From: Gemmatimonadota bacterium
GTDB taxonomy: Bacteria > Gemmatimonadota > Gemmatimonadetes > Gemmatimonadales > Gemmatimonadaceae
Reading direction: 5' to 3'
Assembly: GCA_003223455.1 (NCBI GenBank)
Contig: QHVE01000036.1
Span: 1-64,000 of the forward strand
DNA: 64,000 nucleotides
Every line of letters starts with the position of its first letter. The first letter of the stretch is position 1. The translations under genes and the position numbers were made by a program. The notes beneath the pieces were generated by a model. That model searched no databases. It was not told where the DNA came from and was given only the letters and a program-made list of their open reading frames with translations. Shown here piece by piece: positions 28,065-35,088 of this stretch.

Positions 28065-28625
28065 TCATGCGGGCACGAACGCCCCCGCCCACTCCTTCGG
28101 GTTGTCGTCCGCCTGATAGATCGTGTCGACGTCCACCACGAGCTCCGCGCCGACGCGCTTGATGGCGAGACGATCCATGCTCCGCGTCGCGCGGCCGTCG
28201 ATGAAGGTGCCCTCGGCAGTGTATCGCGAATGGTGCTTCGGGCACTGGAACTGGTGGTCGCGCTCGTTCCACTTGAGTGCCGTGTTCTGGTGCGGACAGG
28301 CGAGGGCGAAGGCGTACACCTTGCCCTCCGCGCGCGCGATCATCACGGAGTTGTCGCGGTCGATCGCCACGCCATCCGCCGCGGGTACGGCGTACTGCTT
28401 CGTCGCCGCCGTCGGCCCTTCTCGCCCGGTCACCTCTCCGATCGCTGCCGACGGCATCGCGGCGGCATCGCGTGCGCCGACGCCGAGCAGACCGAGCGAG
28501 GCCATGGCGAGCCCGGCGGCGCGGAGAAATTCCCGTCGCCGCATCGCGGCCGGCGCGGAGAGCGTGTCGTGGAGCGAGCAGCCACCGCAATCGGCCGGCA
28601 CGCCCGGGGTCGTGTCGTCGGTCAT
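28065..28625 (-). CDS. Rieske [2Fe-2S] protein with Tat-type signal
   Basis: 186 aa. The cluster ligands are Cys110 and His112 (ACPHQNT) and Cys128 and His131 (CPKHHSRY). RRREFLRAAG at 29-38 is a twin-arginine motif followed by a hydrophobic stretch, so the folded protein is exported and probably anchored by this helix. The 27 residues before it contain CGGCSLH; an alternative start at Met28 (28544) would put the Tat motif at the N terminus. It is the last gene after a 4-helix membrane protein and a b561-like protein on the same strand, which suggests a small electron-transfer complex. It is not the full bc1/b6f operon; no cytochrome b or c1 gene is adjacent. Confidence 0.9.
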   Translation of the reverse strand: MTDDTTPGVPADCGGCSLHDTLSAPAAMRRREFLRAAGLAMASLGLLGVGARDAAAMPSAAIGEVTGREGPTAATKQYAVPAADGVAIDRDNSVMIARAEGKVYAFALACPHQNTALKWNERDHQFQCPKHHSRYTAEGTFIDGRATRSMDRLAIKRVGAELVVDVDTIYQADDNPKEWAGAFVPA

Positions 28626-28684
28626 CGTCGTCGAGGTTGACGTGATGAGCGGAGTCTACCTTGTCCGCTCGCGCCGCTACCGGA

Positions 28685-29185
28685 TCACGCGACGCTGGTG
28701 AGGATCACGCCCAGGAGCGTGATGGTGAGCCAGAGGGCGAGGCTCGTGATGGCAATACCCCGGAGCCGGCGCCATGGGTCCGCCGCCGCGCCCGCTGGGC
28801 CGGCGAGCGCACGTTCGAGCCTGGTCATGCGCGCCCCGTTCGCGAGCAGCGCGACGATGAGCGCCATCTTGAGCCAGAACACCCACGATCCGAGGAACGT
28901 GTCGAGGTCGGCCGCGAGCATGGCGAGCCCGCTCAGCAGCAGGATCGCGAGCGACCACAGCACGATCGGGTGCACGGAGCCGAGCTCGCGGAGATGACGC
29001 GCCCGTGCGGGCACGTCGTCGACGTCGAGCCGCAGCGAGGCGCGGTCGAGCGCGATCGCGATCCCTCCGCCGACGACGATCGGCGCGATGTGGAGGAAGG
29101 TGACGATCGTCGACGCCGCCTTCGAGTGACTGTAGAAGTGTGCCCACGGCTCGGCGAGCCGCGTGAGAGCTTCCGGCGTGATCAT
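28685..29185 (-). CDS. Four-helix membrane protein, probable redox partner
   Basis: 166 aa, start fixed by ATGA overlap with the gene upstream. Four hydrophobic helices are visible (about 24-45, 74-96, 103-122, 143-164). His residues at the helix edges (WAHFYSHS, FLHIAP, SVHPIVLW) could bind haem, as in small DUF2214/CopD/b561-like proteins, but I cannot assign a family with certainty. It sits between a b561-like protein and a Rieske protein, 59 bp before the latter. Confidence 0.75.
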   Translation of the reverse strand: MITPEALTRLAEPWAHFYSHSKAASTIVTFLHIAPIVVGGGIAIALDRASLRLDVDDVPARARHLRELGSVHPIVLWSLAILLLSGLAMLAADLDTFLGSWVFWLKMALIVALLANGARMTRLERALAGPAGAAADPWRRLRGIAITSLALWLTITLLGVILTSVA

Positions 29186-29868
29186 CGGTTGCCGAAGAAC
29201 ATGATGCCGTAGCCGACGAGCGCGGTGCCGATCGACGCGTAGGCCCAGTTGCGATGTAGATCTCGGTCCGACGACGAGCGTTTCGCGTCGTCCGCCAGCT
29301 TGATCCCCGTGTAGGTGAAGCCGGCGTCCGACGCGAGCATCAGGATCGAGTGCGCCCACCGCAACGCCCGGTTCTGATCGTTCGCCCGCTCGTCGTACAG
29401 CCCCCAGACCCCGGTCACCGTGTTCACGGTGAACACCGTACCGATCGCCGCCGCGCCGAAGCTGTGTGCCGACTTCGCCCAGCCTGGTCGCTCCTCACCG
29501 CCGTTGTCGGCCTGGAGGAGCTGGTTTCCCGCGATCGCCTGCAGCGCGAACAGGGGGATCACCGTGTACGACGCGTAGCGATGGATCCGTAGCCGCAGGA
29601 GCGCGGCGTCGCTCAGCACGACGGCACGGCGGCGTCGGTGCACGGTGTCGGCGTCTGCCAGGCGCTCACTCAGCAGCGACGGGGCGAGCATCACGCTCAC
29701 CGGCGCGACGGGATGTGCAACGACGCTGTCCGACGCTGTCGAGTCGGACAGGACAAACTCCGCAACGAGCGGTTTCGTGTCGAGCGATGTTGTGTCGGCC
29801 GGCGCGAGGACGTGCGCGCCACCCGTCGCGATACTGAGCGCGAAGAGGAACGACGCGAGCGAGATCAT
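29182..29868 (-). CDS. b561-like four-helix membrane protein
   Basis: 228 aa from the ATG at 29868, which starts a clear hydrophobic signal (MISLASFLFALSIATGG); a GTG at 29925 would add 19 mostly Thr/Ser residues. After about 80 exported residues come four helices each starting with or holding a His: RIHRYASYTVIP, SAHSFGAAAIGTV, RWAHSILMLAS and DLHRNWAYASIG. Four spaced helix His residues fit a dihaem cytochrome b561-like core. The stop overlaps the next start (ATGA). Together with the next two genes it looks like a compact quinol-to-Rieske electron path; that is inference. Confidence 0.7.
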   Translation of the reverse strand: MISLASFLFALSIATGGAHVLAPADTTSLDTKPLVAEFVLSDSTASDSVVAHPVAPVSVMLAPSLLSERLADADTVHRRRRAVVLSDAALLRLRIHRYASYTVIPLFALQAIAGNQLLQADNGGEERPGWAKSAHSFGAAAIGTVFTVNTVTGVWGLYDERANDQNRALRWAHSILMLASDAGFTYTGIKLADDAKRSSSDRDLHRNWAYASIGTALVGYGIMFFGNR

Positions 29869-30130
29869 GGTGGTCGTGGTGGTCGGTTCAGTGGACGGCG
29901 AAGAGCCCTGCTCGAGAGTGGACACTTACCGTGCCACAGACCCCATGTCCGCCACTGTGCCCGCGGCGAGCTGACGGCTGACGACGCGCGACGGGAGCTC
30001 ACCCGTTGTCGGGCAACACCCGACGCCGCGCGCCCTCGAGTGCCCGCACCTTCACCTTTCTCGCACACGCGTCATGGTACTCCGATCGCCGTATTCTCAG
30101 GGGCCACTCCTCATGCGCACGGGGGAAGTC

Positions 30131-31589
30131 ATGTCGATCATCAGTCACCAACTCGATTCTTTCCGCGACGGAGACGGCGTCGGCCGCGCACGACGCGCGC
30201 AAGGCCTGCTCCTCGTCGGTGTCGTCGCACTGCTAGTCGCCGGTTGCCGAGACTCCGTCGCACCGACGGACCGACTCGCGCCGACGGCGGCGATACCGGT
30301 GCTCGTCGGCGCAACGACCGTCAACCTTCTCGGCGGCGAGGAATCGGGCACTCGCGCCGACGTGCGTGGGCGAAACCGTGGGTGACTGGCGCCCCTATCG
30401 CTGGACCCCCGGCATTGGATTCGTCAGGCTCCTCGGAATCTGCTGCGGCACCGCCTGGGGCGCCGACATCAACAATGCGGGCGTCGTGGTCGGCCGGGCG
30501 CAGACCGCCGTCGACGAGGAGGCTCGCGCCTTCGTGGCCGTCACCGACGTGATGGTGGACCTCGGACTCCTTCCAGGTGCGAGCCCCGAGCTCGCCGGGA
30601 GCGACGCGCTCGCGATCAATGACGCGGGCCAGATCGTCGGGTGGGCGAACACGGCCGCGAACCCGCCGGCGCGCCACGCGGTACTCTGGAGCGCCGCGCA
30701 CGTCATTCATGATCTCGGCACGCTCGGCGGCCCCGCCAGCACCGCGGTGGACATCAACGCGTCGGGCCAGGTGATCGGGATGAGCGACGTCCCGGCCGGT
30801 GGCCATCGCGGTTTCCTCTGGACGTCCGGCGCCGGAATGCAGGATCTCGTCACGCTCCTCGGCTATCCGGCGGGCAGTGTCGTCGCGATCAACGATGTGG
30901 GACAGATCGCCGGCTCGTACGTGGCGCCCGGCGGCGACACGCACGCGTTCCTCTACACACCGGGCTCGGGCCTTCGTGATCTTGGCACGCTCGGCGGGAC
31001 CACCAGCACGGCGACCGGCCTCAACTCACAGGGCGATGTCGTCGGGAGCAGCACGACTGCGCAGGGCGACACCCACGCATTCCTGTGGACGTCGACCGAC
31101 GGCATGGAGGACGTCACCGTCAAGACCGGCTTCACCGCCGTGCGCAAGCTGAACCACGATCTGCAGACGCTTTCGGGTGGCGTGTTTGGCGCGTTTCCGC
31201 CGGCGCCGAGCGCATTCCTCGTCACCCTCCAGGTCACGCTGACCTGGCCGTTCACCGGCTTCGCGCCTCCGATCGACGCTGCGCCCGCGTTCAATGCCGC
31301 GCATGCGGGACACGACGTGACGCTCCGCTTCGGCCTGGGGGGTGACCGCGGGCTCGACATCTTTGGCCCGGGCTTCCCGTCATCGACGGAAGTGTCGTGC
31401 GCGACCGGCGCCGCGATCGGATCGGCCACGCCACTGTCGCCGACGGACTTCGAGTTGACCTATCAGGCCGGGCCAGACCGCTACACGCTCCGCTGGGCAA
31501 CGGACGACGTGTGGGTCCACACGTGCCGCGAGCTCAGGCTGCATTTCATGGACGGCTCCACGTACGTCGCGCTGTTCAGCTTCCGCTAG
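30131..31589 (+). pseudogene. HAF-repeat lipoprotein with PxKF domain, frameshifted near the N terminus
   Basis: The N-terminal part reads from the ATG at 30131 (preceded by GGGGGAAG): a lipoprotein signal LLVAGCRDS, then it stops at 30385. The rest, in another frame open through 30351-30366, encodes VGDWRPYRWTPGIG and then HAF repeats (DLGTLGG with INxxGQVVG-like partners, at least four units), ending in a PxKF-type domain (LGGDRGLDIFGPGFP ... TCRELRLHFMDG). HAF proteins are exported, so the signal and the repeats belong together; a one- or two-base indel around 30,340-30,366 separates them. A downstream GTG at 30366 could still make a leaderless protein. Function unknown. Confidence 0.7.
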
Positions 31590-31804
31590 TCGCTGCGACG
31601 CATCGCACGCAGAAGGATCACAGCACGCTGCTCGAGTGTTACCAAGCGCCAGACGAGGCAACGCTTCTCGCGGTGATGAGTGAGCCGGTCAAGCGGCGGG
31701 AGCGCTCGCAACGCGAGCCAACCGGGCCGCGTGAACGCGGACACTTGCGGCTCGTGGGCTGGAGAAACGGCACCACGAACAGCACCACGGTTCCACAGAA
31801 CGAA

Positions 31805-31837
31805 ACGGTCCGCGCATCGCAGTGATGTGCGGACCGT
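31805..31837. terminator. Rho-independent terminator hairpin
   Basis: A 14-bp stem with one mismatch (ACGGTCCGC...GCGGACCGT) and a 5-nt loop. On the minus strand it is followed by TTCGTT and lies 12 bp after the 3' end of the tRNA-Pro fragment, so it is best read as the terminator of the ancestral tRNA-Pro gene, left behind when the island integrated. Confidence 0.7.
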
Positions 31838-31846
31838 GACTTAACC

Positions 31847-31890
31847 ATCGGGACGGCGGGATTTGAACCCGCGACCCCCTGAACCCCATT
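31847..31890. repeat. Left attachment site: 44-bp copy of the tRNA-Pro 3' half
   Basis: Identical to 34916-34959. It covers the acceptor 3' strand, T arm, variable loop and anticodon-loop part of tRNA-Pro(GGG), minus-strand sense, and then diverges. No 5' half is present, so it is not a functional tRNA. Confidence 0.85.
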
Positions 31891-31909
31891 GTCCGTTCAG
31901 GGGGTCGCG
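31870..31909. repeat. Perfect 15-bp inverted repeat at the left attachment site
   Basis: CGCGACCCCCTGAAC (31870-31884) and GTTCAGGGGGTCGCG (31895-31909) around a 10-nt loop. The left arm is inside the tRNA fragment; the right arm is the same tRNA segment in the opposite orientation, just inside the island. Confidence 0.85.
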
Positions 31910-31985
31910 ATCACGGCAACTTGACGGCTTTTCATAGGGACACCGAGCATCGGCGCCGGTTTCGAAAAGACAAAATATCGGAGAG

Positions 31986-32014
31986 AAACGGGTCAAACGG
32001 GTAGTCAAACGGGT
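31986..32014. repeat. Three direct copies of AAACGGGT
   Basis: Copies at 31986-31993, 31995-32002 and 32007-32014, about 100 bp inside the left end of the island, in locally AT-richer DNA. The position suits arm-type integrase or excisionase sites; this is inference. Confidence 0.6.
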
Positions 32015-32085
32015 AAAGCATGTTTGTGATGGACGATGCGAGATGACCGAGTTTCTAGCATCTTGAGCGACCCCAGATACTGGGG

Positions 32086-32502
32086 TTGGCTGCCGCGCTG
32101 CTGGCGTGGAAGCAGTTCGATATCGGGTGGGTCGAAACCTTCCCGCGAGACGCGCCCGTCGCGGTCGGAACGGTCGTCGCCGTCGTGATCCGACACCTCG
32201 GCTTCTGGTCCCTGAACGGTTGCCGTGTCCTCTACACCGTCGGAAGCCCGGATGATGTCGCTCGGTTTGGCTTCGCCTACGGAACGCTGACCAACCACGC
32301 CGAGAGCGGCGAGGAGCTGTTCGAGGTCTTCATCGACCCGCGGACGGAGGACGTCGTCTACCGAATTCGGGCAACGTCTACACCACAAGCGATGCTCGCC
32401 CGATTCGGTCAGCCGATCGTGCGAGCGCTCCAAGCACGATTCCGAGAGCATTCGGTCGCCGCGATGAAGCGCGCAACGCGCTCCACGGGCGTCCGAGCAT
32501 GA
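32086..32502 (+). pseudogene. DUF1990-family protein, N-terminally truncated
   Basis: 138 codons from a TTG. The sequence from LAWKQFDIGWVE through VGTVVAVVIRHLGFWSLNGCRV, split at the middle, and FGFAYGTLTNHAESGEELF is characteristic of DUF1990 (UPF0548). Family members usually carry about 40-50 more residues at the N terminus; upstream in this frame a stop occurs at 32056 and I find no missing part in other frames. It lies just inside the left end of the island, so truncation by integration or decay is likely. If translated it may still fold in part. Confidence 0.65.
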
Positions 32503-32577
32503 GCATCTACGTGGAGATTCTTGTCCGGGCGCCAGTGGATGCGCTCTGGATGACGCGGTGAGGCGCAACCGTAGTCG

Positions 32578-33597
32578 TCACCGCGTGCCCGTGCTGCGTT
32601 CCTCGGCGCGCTTCACGACACTGTGAACGGCCTCCACCACCGCATCTGGTGCGTCGTACTGAATGAAGTGATCGGCCCCAGCGACGATGCGTTGGCTGCC
32701 GCGTGACGAGCGGTGCGCCAATTCGCCGCTCAACTCGGTCCATGCCCGCAAGAGGCGCTCGCCCCGCGCGGTGTCGTCGAACGGCTTCCCGCGCGTGAGC
32801 ACGATGAGCGGCACGGAGTCGAGGCCACCGGCCTCACGTGCGATGGCGGCGCTGCCTCGTTCCGGCGCCTCCTGCCCGGCTTCCCAGATCGATTTCCGCT
32901 GCCGCCGCAAGCTGGTGATCGTGGCCCACTCCCGATCCGTCAACATCGGCGGTCTCGATCCTTGATCGCGCATCAACCAGCGCCACAAGCCGGTGTTCCG
33001 AACGATGAAGTCCACCGTATGAACGATCACCGGCGGAAGATTCGGCCCCCCTCCCCGCGGCATGTCGGGTATGCGCGTCCCAACGTCTTCGTTGGACGGG
33101 TCGACGAGCACGAGCCCCACGACCTCCGCCGGGTATCGTGCATTGAAGACGCGGACGTGGTACCCGCCCAGCGAGTGGCCGACGAGTACGTATGGCGGTG
33201 CGACGTGCGCGGCGGCGAGGAGGCGATGGAGGTCCGACACGACCGAGTCGCTGAAGCGTTTGCCGGGGGCCGGATCGCTCCAGCCATTGCCGGCACGGTC
33301 GTACCAGCACGTCCGATTCGTCGTCGCGAGGCGCCGCTGGACGGGCGTCCAGGAGTAGCCCGGCTGCCAGAAACCACTCTCGAGCACGACGGTGGGACTG
33401 CCCGAGCCGCTGCAGGAGAGGTTCAGCGACCGACCGCCGACGTCCATGGAGGTGCCAATTTGCGGAAACCGTTGTCGATCCCGCCACTCGGCGATCCTCA
33501 CGTAAACGAGGCCATATGCCGGGAGGGCGAGTGGGAGAAGCCACAGCAGGCGCTTCCATCGCGGTGAGGGCTTGGGCTGAACGACTTTTGCGTCCAT
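32578..33597 (-). CDS. Alpha/beta hydrolase with N-terminal membrane anchor
   Basis: 339 aa. One hydrophobic helix (about 17-34) anchors it. The hydrolase fold follows: VVLESGFW (oxyanion region), CWYDRAGNGWSD, nucleophile elbow GHSLGGYH with Ser142, LVDPSNED with the acid, and GADHFIQYD with the catalytic His. It resembles bacterial membrane-tethered esterases/lipases of the haloalkane dehalogenase-like superfamily. It lies inside the tRNA-Pro island, divergent from a PadR regulator across a short intergenic region, and may be controlled by it. The substrate is unknown. Confidence 0.85.
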   Translation of the reverse strand: MDAKVVQPKPSPRWKRLLWLLPLALPAYGLVYVRIAEWRDRQRFPQIGTSMDVGGRSLNLSCSGSGSPTVVLESGFWQPGYSWTPVQRRLATTNRTCWYDRAGNGWSDPAPGKRFSDSVVSDLHRLLAAAHVAPPYVLVGHSLGGYHVRVFNARYPAEVVGLVLVDPSNEDVGTRIPDMPRGGGPNLPPVIVHTVDFIVRNTGLWRWLMRDQGSRPPMLTDREWATITSLRRQRKSIWEAGQEAPERGSAAIAREAGGLDSVPLIVLTRGKPFDDTARGERLLRAWTELSGELAHRSSRGSQRIVAGADHFIQYDAPDAVVEAVHSVVKRAEERSTGTR

Positions 33598-33655
33598 GAA
33601 TCCTCGGCCTGGTTGCCGTCAGGGGGCACGTGCCTTAGAATTCCCATGGCGGAGC

Positions 33656-33686
33656 GAGTATATCCACAGTGGAAGGAGTATATCCA
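33656..33686. promoter_or_regulatory. Tandem operator GAGTATATCCA x2
   Basis: Two identical 11-bp copies at 33656-33666 and 33676-33686, start-to-start 20 bp (about two helical turns), in the AT-richest part of the region between the divergent hydrolase and PadR genes. Probably the PadR autoregulatory operator overlapping one or both promoters. Confidence 0.6.
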
Positions 33687-33717
33687 TTATGAGACTACGT
33701 TGCAAGAGCGTCGCCCC

Positions 33718-34074
33718 GTGAAGCGAGGGCGCGACGTAGAGGAACACCTGCCGATGTCGTCGGCGAGCTTCCACATCCTGCTCGCGCTGGCGGGCGGTGC
33801 CCAGCACGGGTACAGCATCATGCGGGAGATCCGGGAGTCGACCGATGGCCGCATCCGCGTTGCGCCAGCGACGCTCTACCGACTGATTGGCGGGCTGCTC
33901 CGGTCGGAGCTCATCGAGGAGTTCGAACCGGGGGATCCGTCGTACGAGGACGAGCGGCGCAAGTACTATCGCCTCACGACGTTTGGACGACGCGTGCTCA
34001 CGGAGGAGACGAAACGCCTCGTCGCCACCGTCGAGCTGGCGCGCGAGCGCCGCATCATCCCGCGTCTCTCATGA
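33718..34074 (+). CDS. PadR-family transcriptional regulator
   Basis: 118 aa from the GTG at 33718, giving the usual N terminus DVEEHLPMSSASFHILLAL; upstream codons to 33613 would run through the operator and are unlikely. The winged helix is clear: GAQHGYSIMREIRE, VAPATLYRLIGGLL (recognition helix), then the beta wing YEDERRKYYRLTTFGRRVL. PadR proteins repress transporter or stress genes and release DNA on ligand binding. The stop overlaps the next start (ATGA), so it is made with the membrane protein that follows. Confidence 0.9.
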   Translation: MKRGRDVEEHLPMSSASFHILLALAGGAQHGYSIMREIRESTDGRIRVAPATLYRLIGGLLRSELIEEFEPGDPSYEDERRKYYRLTTFGRRVLTEETKRLVATVELARERRIIPRLS

Positions 34075-34694
34075 TCTCGCGGAAGCACCGCGGTGCGAGA
34101 GCGCTCTCCGTCGTCGCCCACGACGTCCTCATTCGCGCGTACCCTGCATCGTTTCGTGCGGAGTACGCGAACGAGATGCGGTGGGCATTCTCACACCTTT
34201 GCGCGGACGCCATCGCATCACGCGGCCTGGCAGGGTTGCTCGAGGTGTGGATCGACACGCTCGTTGATTTTCCGGCGAGCGTCATCGCGACGCACCGCGA
34301 GCGCTGGCAAGAGCGCGCGCCGCTGTCATGGGCAACGCCCTTGATGCTCACCGTACTGCCCGTCGCGGTGGTGGCCAGGACGATGGTCGACGGCGCCGAT
34401 GTCGCCGCGTCTTTCCTGCACTTGAGCAGCGTCGCGGCGTACTGCGGGGCCATTCGTCTATGGCTCGCCATGCGTGGAGCGACATCCGCGGGACAACGCA
34501 TCGTTTTCGTGATTTCCTGCGCCGCCGCCAGCGCCACGTTCCTGCGCGATACCCGGATGTGCATGGATGCCCTGCGCCAGTCGCCGGCATCGATCGCGAT
34601 CGGATTCGCGACGATCGCGGTTCCGGTGGCGGCGGCATTGGCGAGCCTCCGGGCAGCCCACGCGTATCTCGAAGTGAGAAAACCAATAACGTGA
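34071..34694 (+). CDS. Membrane protein of the PadR-associated type
   Basis: 207 aa; ATGA overlap with padR. The N-terminal 75 aa (LIRAYPASFRAEYANEMRWAF) match the cytosolic prefix region that is often found before permease domains next to PadR regulators (YPxxFRxxYxxEM). Then four hydrophobic helices follow (about 88-105, 110-130, 142-158, 172-195). No ABC-transporter MacB or FtsX domain is present, so this is only the short form. Function unknown; a PadR-controlled membrane-stress role is plausible. Confidence 0.75.
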   Translation: MISRKHRGARALSVVAHDVLIRAYPASFRAEYANEMRWAFSHLCADAIASRGLAGLLEVWIDTLVDFPASVIATHRERWQERAPLSWATPLMLTVLPVAVVARTMVDGADVAASFLHLSSVAAYCGAIRLWLAMRGATSAGQRIVFVISCAAASATFLRDTRMCMDALRQSPASIAIGFATIAVPVAAALASLRAAHAYLEVRKPIT

Positions 34695-34825
34695 CCAACT
34701 GGCGCCTTCTGCGCACAACGACGCACTGGTCGGATGCCAGCGGACTGGCGCTGTGGGTCGGTATGGCGATGTTCTTCACCGCTATCGGCGCGGACAAGAA
34801 GAATCGGCCTCAGAAGTTGCCTTAG
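34691..34825 (+). CDS. 44-aa single-pass membrane protein
   Basis: The GTG at 34691 overlaps the previous stop (GTGA). The product starts VTNWRLLRTTTHWSD, has one hydrophobic helix (LALWVGMAMFFTAIGA) and ends in a basic tail DKKNRPQKLP. Codon use matches its neighbours. It is the third gene of the padR unit, and a terminator hairpin follows 14 bp after its stop, which supports a real 3' end. Family not recognised. Confidence 0.65.
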   Translation: MTNWRLLRTTTHWSDASGLALWVGMAMFFTAIGADKKNRPQKLP

Positions 34826-34839
34826 ATCTTTGCACGAAA

Positions 34840-34870
34840 GAGCGCCGCGAGCACTCAGCTCGCGGCGCTC
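34840..34870. terminator. Strong terminator hairpin, probably bidirectional
   Basis: A perfect 13-bp stem GAGCGCCGCGAGC / GCTCGCGGCGCTC with loop ACTCA. It ends the padR unit on the plus strand (followed by CTGTTTCG) and the tRNA-Pro transcript on the minus strand (followed by TTTCGT). Confidence 0.85.
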
Positions 34871-34915
34871 CTGTTTCGCTCGCTTCAAACTGCTTGTCTT
34901 ATGATTTTTTGAAGA

Positions 34916-34959
34916 ATCGGGACGGCGGGATTTGAACCCGCGACCCCCTGAACCCCATT
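34916..34959. repeat. Right attachment site within tRNA-Pro
   Basis: 44 bp identical to 31847-31890, lying in the 3' half of the intact tRNA-Pro plus two flanking bases. Confidence 0.85.
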
Positions 34960-34990
34960 CAGGTGCGCTACCGGGCTGCGCTACGTCCCG
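34918..34990 (-). tRNA. tRNA-Pro (anticodon GGG)
   Basis: 73 nt, all arms pair: acceptor CGGGACG/CGTCCCG, D stem GCGC/GCGC, anticodon stem CCTGA/TCAGG with loop ATGGGGT (anticodon GGG), T stem GCGGG/CCCGC with loop TTCAAAT. The 3' CCA is not encoded. Its 3' half is duplicated at 31849-31890. Confidence 0.96.
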
Positions 34991-35088
34991 TCCGCAGCTA
35001 TTCGCATAGCCGTCGGGCAGAGCCTGAGTATAACCGCCGGCCCCACCCCCGACAACCGATCGCGCTGGACGCCTCAGCTCCCGCCTGC

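Larger units (their letters stand above)
31847..34959. mobile_element. 3.1-kb integrated island at tRNA-Pro
   Basis: Bounded by a perfect 44-bp direct repeat: a detached tRNA-Pro 3' end on the left and the intact tRNA-Pro on the right. Cargo: truncated DUF1990 gene, alpha/beta hydrolase, PadR regulator with two membrane proteins. No integrase, excisionase or transposase is visible, so it is either a decayed element or a non-autonomous cassette mobilised in trans. The element has restored the tRNA gene with its own 3' half and its own terminator. Confidence 0.7.

Noticed and set aside
30009-30027. Short inverted repeat GTCGGG/CCCGAC
   Set aside because: Six-base stem in GC-rich DNA without a T tract; too weak to call a terminator.
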